Shown here in pieces: positions 60,642-64,000 of a stretch of 64,000 nt of DNA. This stretch comes from JBBDIX01 sp050486225 (GTDB lineage: Bacteria; Actinomycetota; Nitriliruptoria; Nitriliruptorales; Nitriliruptoraceae): NCBI GenBank assembly GCA_050486225.1, contig JBJHCV010000008.1:78446-142445 (forward strand), read 5' to 3'. Numbering within the stretch: position 1 is the stretch's first letter; each line of letters starts with the position of its first letter. The notes under the pieces were generated by a model that did not search any database, was not told where the DNA came from, and saw only the letters and a list, made by a program, of their open reading frames with translations. The position numbers and the translations under genes are program-made.

Positions 60642-61802
60642 TCACACGTCCGCGGGATCGGGGTTCAGCGGCATGCCGTACTTCTCCTGCAGGTCCCACA
60701 CGCACGAGAAGTCGAAGTGCTCCCGCCAGTCGAAGTCGGGCCGCAGAGCGGCCTCCTCGTCCTGGCTGAGGATCTCCACCTGCGTGTCCAACGCCGCGGC
60801 GGAGGCACCCATGTCGCGCGACCAGGTGAACGGCCAACTGGCGGTCCACGTCGTCTCGCTGTCGGTCGTGTCGTACCCGTGGGCCTGGAGCATCGGGTCG
60901 ATGTACTGCAGACGGTCGACCTTGTTGTCCTCGCTACCGGCCTCGATCCACTGCATGGTCTCGAGGGCACCCTCGATCATCGCGCAGACCGCGTCACGGT
61001 TGTTCTCCATCGTGGAACGCTCGACCATCCACATCTCCTGGGCGTTGTCCACGAGGTCGCGATAGAGCAGGTTGCCGCCGGACTCCAGGGTCGGGTCGAT
61101 GTGACGCGGCTGGCCCATGAAGCCATCGATCTGACCCGCGAGCAGCGCCTCCATCATCCCGTCGGAACCGCCGGAGACGGTCACCCACTCCACGTGGTCA
61201 TCGATGTTGATGCCCCACTCCTGCTCGAACAGGACACGCGCGACGATGTCCCAGGCCCAGCCGGGACCACCGCTCCCGAAGCGCGCTCCCTCGAGGGACT
61301 CGGGGGTGTCGAAGCCGGGACCGGTGAGCAGCGTCCAGGCCTCCGTGTCCTGGTAGACGGCGACCAGCACCGCGTCGATGACCTCTTCCTGCAGTGCCGG
61401 CCACAGCAGCGCCGGCTCACCCTGGACGATCCATGCGTCGCTGAGCAGCGCCGGGATGGGGTCCATCAGGGCGTACTGGACGGTCACCGAGTCGAACTGG
61501 CGGTTCCAGTTGCGCTCGATCGACGGAATGATGTTTGCGATGATGGTGTAGCGGTCCCGGACCGAGACGAAGTGCAGGTCGCGAATGCTCGGGTCCATGT
61601 AGTAGAGGTCTCGGAGGCTGTCGTCCTCGGGGGCCGGCTCGGCGCGCCACTCCTCTTCCTCGCCCGGCTCTCCCTCGCTGGGCGCTTCTCCCGCAGGTTC
61701 GGGGTCCGGAGTGGCAACTGGCTCGTCGCCACTGCCACAGGCGGCGAGCAGGAGTGCGGCGGTCAGGGACGCCGCGATGATTCTGAACCATCGGTTTCGC
61801 AT
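60642..61802 (-). CDS. ABC-type substrate-binding lipoprotein (NMT1/SsuA-like), orphan
   Basis: A 386-residue exported protein. The signal peptide MRNRWFRIIAASLTAALLLA ends in lipobox LLAAC (Cys22), followed by an acidic Pro/Glu-rich linker (ATPDPEPAGEAPSEGEPGEE). The rest resembles periplasmic binding proteins of the NMT1/THI5 or taurine/nitrate type, with ALLWPALQEEVIDAVLVAVYQ, GSGGPGWAWDIVARVLFEQ and ALLAGQIDGFMGQP. It would capture a small solute for an ABC importer, but no permease or ATPase gene is nearby. GGGAGAGG lies about eight bases before the ATG. The ligand is unknown. Three GntR-like operators cover its promoter. Confidence 0.82.
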   Translation of the reverse strand: MRNRWFRIIAASLTAALLLAACGSGDEPVATPDPEPAGEAPSEGEPGEEEEWRAEPAPEDDSLRDLYYMDPSIRDLHFVSVRDRYTIIANIIPSIERNWNRQFDSVTVQYALMDPIPALLSDAWIVQGEPALLWPALQEEVIDAVLVAVYQDTEAWTLLTGPGFDTPESLEGARFGSGGPGWAWDIVARVLFEQEWGINIDDHVEWVTVSGGSDGMMEALLAGQIDGFMGQPRHIDPTLESGGNLLYRDLVDNAQEMWMVERSTMENNRDAVCAMIEGALETMQWIEAGSEDNKVDRLQYIDPMLQAHGYDTTDSETTWTASWPFTWSRDMGASAAALDTQVEILSQDEEAALRPDFDWREHFDFSCVWDLQEKYGMPLNPDPADV

Positions 61803-61884
61803 GGTCGTTACCTCTCCCTTGCAGTATGTGAGGTCCGCGTCTGACCGGCGGGCCTGACACGGAGTCGACTCCATGCCTTCGCGG

Positions 61885-61955
61885 AGACTAGGACCGTCGC
61901 AGGACTTTGTCGACATCTCGGTTGTCGACAATAAATACATCTCGGTTGTCGACAA
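61885..61955 (-). promoter_or_regulatory. Triple TTGTCGACAA operator and promoter of the binding-protein gene
   Basis: The palindrome TTGTCGACA(A) occurs three times, at 61907-61915, 61922-61931 and 61946-61955. The last two sit in an exact 20-bp direct repeat (ACATCTCGGTTGTCGACAAT at 61913-61932 and 61937-61956, offset 24). Its core TGTCGACA fits the GntR-family consensus yGTMKACr. On the reverse strand a -10 box TAGTCT (61890-61885) follows a TCGACA by 17 bases, so the nearest operator overlaps the -35 region and binding should repress. The stretch is noticeably AT-rich for this DNA. Confidence 0.65.
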
Positions 61956-62003
61956 TTCGGGCGGGCCCGAGCTCCCGCCAGCAGGTGCTCCACCCCACCG
62001 GCC

Positions 62004-62495
62004 CTACCGGTAGTTGGTGAACTGCAGGGGAGCGTCGTGGTCCTTTGCCCGGACCATGGCCTGGATCTCCTGCAGGTCGTCGCGCTTCTTGCCCGTGACC
62101 CGGATCCGGTCACCCATGTTGGTCGGGGTGACCTTGAGCTTCGTGGCCTTGATGTCCCGCACGATGGCCTTGGCGAGGTCCTGCGGCAGGGTCGTGACGA
62201 GGCTGATGTCGATGCGACTGCGGGCGCCCGAGACCTCGCGGGGCTCGGCGACGTCGAGCGCCTTGAGCGACACCTTGCGCTTCACGCACTTGTCCCGCAG
62301 CACCTCGAGGGCAGCGCGCGCCCGGTCCTCGCTGACGGACTCGACCACGATGCCGTCGTCGCCCGACCAGCCGATGTGAGTGTCTGTGTCCTTGAAGTCG
62401 AAGCGGGTCGCGACCTCACGGGCTGCCTGGTTGATCGCGTTGTCGACCTCCTGGCGGTCGACACCCGCCTCGATGTCGAAACTGGAGTCCGCCAT
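62004..62495 (-). CDS. yajQ: YajQ-family nucleotide-binding protein
   Basis: A 163-residue protein matching the YajQ family along its full length. It begins MADSSFDIEAGVDRQEVDNA, contains VATRFDFKDTDTHIGW and SGARSRIDISLVT, and ends with the conserved RVTGKKRDDLQEIQAMVRAKD and PLQFTNYR. Homologues in Xanthomonas bind cyclic di-GMP and affect transcription; in other bacteria the role is uncertain. It is a single gene between the binding-protein promoter and the frameshifted hydrolase, transcribed leftward. The 61956-62003 gap holds nothing else. Confidence 0.93.
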   Translation of the reverse strand: MADSSFDIEAGVDRQEVDNAINQAAREVATRFDFKDTDTHIGWSGDDGIVVESVSEDRARAALEVLRDKCVKRKVSLKALDVAEPREVSGARSRIDISLVTTLPQDLAKAIVRDIKATKLKVTPTNMGDRIRVTGKKRDDLQEIQAMVRAKDHDAPLQFTNYR

Positions 62496-62623
62496 GGCCT
62501 GCCTCCGTGCGTCGATCGCCGTCCGAGCCCGGGAGGGTACGGCGCCGAGGTACCCGCGGCGTGCGTCCGTGGACTGGCTCAGGCGTGCGGACCCGGGCCC
62601 TGCGGCACGCCGGGAGCAACGTC

Positions 62624-63245
62624 GTGGTGATGCGCATCGTCAAGTACCCGCAGTCGTGCCTCGTGGTGGAGACCGGTGAGGCTCGGTTGCTCGTCGACCC
62701 GGGGTCCTTCGCGACGGCGGCGTACGAACCCGCGACGTTCGGGCCGGTCGATGCGGTCCTGTACACGCATCGCCATCAGGACCACTTCGACCCCGGACTG
62801 CTCGACGCCCTGGCGGAGGCCGGCACGACGTTCGTCGCCAACGGTGACGTCGCCTCCCTGATGGGCGACCACGACGCCGTGGTGCTCGAGGACGGGGACG
62901 AGACGACCGTCCGGGGTGTGCGGGTGCGGGCGCACCACCCTGGTCGACGGGTCGCCGGGACCGCCGAACAACGGGTACGTGATCGACGACCGGTTCCTGC
63001 ACCCCGGCGACGCGGTCGACGTCCCCGGTGAGGTGGACGCCATCGCGGTGCCCCTGTCTGGCCCCAGCATCAGCTTCCGTGACGCCTACCGGATGGTCGA
63101 ACGGTCCCGTGCCGCACACGTGGTGCCCATCCACTACGACGGCTTCCTCGCCAACCCGCACCGGTTCCCGGACTGGTGTGACCTCGGCCAGATCCACGTG
63201 CTGGCCGACGAGCAGTTCGTCGAACTGGACCTGCGACCTCGCTGA
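62624..63245 (+). pseudogene. Metallo-beta-lactamase-fold hydrolase, frameshifted
   Basis: The first part (from the GTG at 62624, GGGAG seven bases before) reads MRIVKYPQSCLVVETGEARL and contains the metal motif THRHQDHFD. Near 62931-62937 it runs out of frame: the natural continuation (TLVDGSPGPPNNGYVIDDRF and VVPIHYDGFLANPHRFPDW) lies in another forward frame and ends at 63245. The total of 622 bases is three times 207 plus one, so removing one C in the GCACCACCC stretch restores a full protein of about 206 residues. The family is UlaG/YtnP-like zinc hydrolases. Either a recent inactivating insertion or a sequencing error explains this. Confidence 0.8.
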
Positions 63246-63290
63246 CGACGCTGTGGGCCGGCACGTCCGACGGGTTCGACGGCGGGCCGT

Positions 63291-63319
63291 TTGCTCGCCC
63301 GGTCCCGGCTGCCTACCAT
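63291..63319 (+). promoter_or_regulatory. Candidate promoter of tRNA-Tyr
   Basis: TTGCTC at 63291-63296 and TACCAT at 63314-63319 are separated by 17 bases, placing the transcription start some 25 bases before the tRNA. Confidence 0.45.
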
Positions 63320-63351
63320 CTGCCGGCGCTGAGGTGGCTCGTCGACACCCC

Positions 63352-63436
63352 GGAGGGATGCCCGAGCGGCCAAAGGGACTTGACTGTAAATCAAGCGGCT
63401 CAGCCTTCGCAGGTTCGAATCCTGCTCCCTCCACCA
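63352..63436 (+). tRNA. tRNA-Tyr (anticodon GTA)
   Basis: The acceptor arms GGAGGGA and TCCCTCC pair fully. The anticodon loop CTGTAAA gives GTA, and the T-arm holds GGTTCGAATCC. A class II variable arm (GCGGCTCAGCCTTCGC region) is present as expected for Tyr. The discriminator is A and the 3' CCA is encoded (63434-63436). Confidence 0.93.
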
Positions 63437-63462
63437 GAGCCATCCTCTGCGCACGAGCACGT

Positions 63463-63498
63463 GGCCCGCGACGTCGTCGGTTCGACGCGTCGCGGGCC
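63463..63498 (+). terminator. Hairpin between tRNA-Tyr and tRNA-Thr
   Basis: GGCCCGCGACG (63463-63473) pairs perfectly with CGTCGCGGGCC (63488-63498) around a 14-base loop, 26 bases past tRNA-Tyr. A TACTCT at 63505-63510 just after it may be the -10 box for tRNA-Thr, which would then be a separate transcript. Confidence 0.5.
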
Positions 63499-63524
63499 GC
63501 TGGCTACTCTGCGCGTCCGCGCAT

Positions 63525-63597
63525 GCCCTGGTAGCTCAGTCGGCAGAGCACATCCATGGTAAGGATGGGGTCCGCGGTTCGATTCCGCGCCAGGGCT
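63525..63597 (+). tRNA. tRNA-Thr (anticodon GGT)
   Basis: The acceptor arms GCCCTGG and CCAGGGC pair fully. The anticodon stem is CATCC/GGATG with loop ATGGTAA, anticodon GGT. The T-loop TTCGATT is standard. The discriminator is T and CCA is not encoded. Confidence 0.92.
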
Positions 63598-63651
63598 CCG
63601 GGTACGCACCCCACGAACCCGAGTCATCACCAGCATGTCGAGGTTGCACGA

Positions 63652-63723
63652 GGCGGCGTAGCTCAGGGGTAGAGCAAGCGGCTCATAATCGCTGTGTCGG
63701 TGGTTCGAGTCCACCCGCCGCTA
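63652..63723 (+). tRNA. tRNA-Met (anticodon CAT)
   Basis: The 72-nt cloverleaf has acceptor arms GGCGGCG and CGCCGCT (a G-U pair at 1-72), anticodon loop CTCATAA (CAT) and T-arm GGTGG/CCACC. The anticodon stem AGCGG/TCGCT lacks the three G-C pairs of initiator tRNA, so this is elongator Met (or an Ile-CAT to be modified). CCA is not encoded. Confidence 0.88.
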
Positions 63724-63776
63724 CGGACGCGGACGACGCGGCCGGGTCCTGACGGGCCGGCCGCCGTCCGTGGCAG

Positions 63777-63844
63777 TAGCCTGTCCCCAACCCGCGTCAC
63801 GCGGGACTCACACCCACCAGACAGCCCGTCCACGTCGCACGTGG
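63777..63844 (+). promoter_or_regulatory. Promoter -10 and structured leader of tuf
   Basis: TAGCCT at 63777-63782 is a likely -10 box, giving a leader of about 86 bases. The leader contains two short perfect hairpins, CCCGCG/CGCGGG (63791-63805) and CCACGT/ACGTGG (63830-63844). GAGGAG then lies before the tuf ATG. A clear -35 was not found. Whether the hairpins regulate anything is unknown. Confidence 0.4.
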
Positions 63845-63874
63845 CGTTGCCGCAGATCACGAGGAGCACGACCC

Positions 63875-64000
63875 ATGGCCAAGGAGAAGTTCGAGCGGAC
63901 GAAGCCGCACATGAACATTGGGACGATTGGTCATGTGGATCATGGGAAGACGACGTTGACGGCGGCGATCACGAGTGTGTTGCACAAGCAGAATCCGAAT
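63875..64000 (+). CDS. tuf: Elongation factor Tu, N-terminal part (truncated by window end)
   Basis: The first 42 residues of EF-Tu, which delivers aminoacyl-tRNA to the ribosome. It begins MAKEKFERTKPHMNIGTIGH, followed by the P-loop GHVDHGKTTLTAAI. The frame is open at the window edge. The ATG has GAGGAG about eight to nine bases before it. From about codon 15 on, codon choice changes sharply: ATT, GGG, CAT, GAT, ACG, TTG and AAT replace the C-ending codons that dominate every other gene here. Confidence 0.95.
   Translation, partial: MAKEKFERTKPHMNIGTIGHVDHGKTTLTAAITSVLHKQNPN

Noticed and set aside
63134..63460. Reverse open frames spanning the hydrolase end and tRNA-Tyr
   Set aside because: They run across a clear tRNA and a gene in the other orientation; no start signals.
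1..64000. CRISPR arrays, insertion sequences, prophage genes and rRNA
   Set aside because: No regularly spaced repeats, transposase or integrase motifs, terminal inverted repeats or rRNA-like sequence were seen; the only clear direct repeat is the 20-bp operator repeat at 61.9 kb.

Overview
The window is 64 kb of GC-rich, densely coded bacterial DNA. GTG starts, 4-nt start/stop overlaps, menaquinone rather than ubiquinone biosynthesis, a Rex repressor beside hemACD, System II cytochrome c maturation and a Nei of the PEGH type all point to a high-GC Actinomycetota. The split b6-type cytochrome b and the two complex I operons suggest a deep-branching class rather than Streptomyces or Mycobacterium (inference; no 16S rRNA is present). 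No rRNA, CRISPR array or insertion sequence was seen.

Layout. 1-3.3 kb: a gene fragment, an acyl-CoA synthetase-like AMP ligase, a membrane protein and a glutaredoxin-like protein. 3.3-9.5 kb: rex-hemA-hemC-hemD-hemB-hemL, heme precursor synthesis from glutamyl-tRNA to uroporphyrinogen III. 9.6-14.8 kb: a cytochrome bc (b6f-like) operon with split cytochrome b, Rieske protein, diheme cytochrome c, a two-cluster ferredoxin and two unrecognised membrane proteins. 14.9-19.1 kb: a TlpA/ResA-like lipoprotein, CcdA, ResB and ResC/CcsB for cytochrome c maturation. 19.1-27.8 kb: menE, menB-A-C-D, menF with a MerR-like regulator, and menG. 27.8-46.4 kb: a Rex-type operator, a FAD prenyl-reductase-like gene, all 14 nuoA-N genes, a polyprenyl diphosphate synthase and ung. 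46.4-57.6 kb: a second complex I operon, nuoABCDHIJKLMN, without the NADH module E, F and G. 57.6-64 kb: htpX, a DedA-like protein, nei, an orphan substrate-binding lipoprotein behind three GntR-type operators, yajQ, a frameshifted metallo-beta-lactamase-fold gene, tRNA-Tyr, tRNA-Thr, tRNA-Met and the start of tuf.

How it fits together. About 54 kb is one continuous locus for a menaquinone-based respiratory chain: electron entry (two complex I types), the quinone and its side chain, the quinol:cytochrome c reductase, heme precursors and cytochrome assembly, with the NADH-sensing repressor Rex at one end and a Rex-type operator in front of the NADH-type complex I. No terminal oxidase or late heme gene is in the window.

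Most notable: (i) a roughly 24-residue element shared by the N-terminus of the cytochrome b subunit IV homologue and the C-terminus of NuoI of the NADH-module-less complex; (ii) a ferredoxin inside the bc operon beside a complex I that lacks its NADH module; (iii) a b6-type cytochrome b carrying the Cys that anchors heme ci in cyanobacteria and Firmicutes; (iv) the Rex operator upstream of nuo1; (v) a triple GntR-like operator before the orphan binding protein; (vi) a sudden change of codon usage inside tuf.
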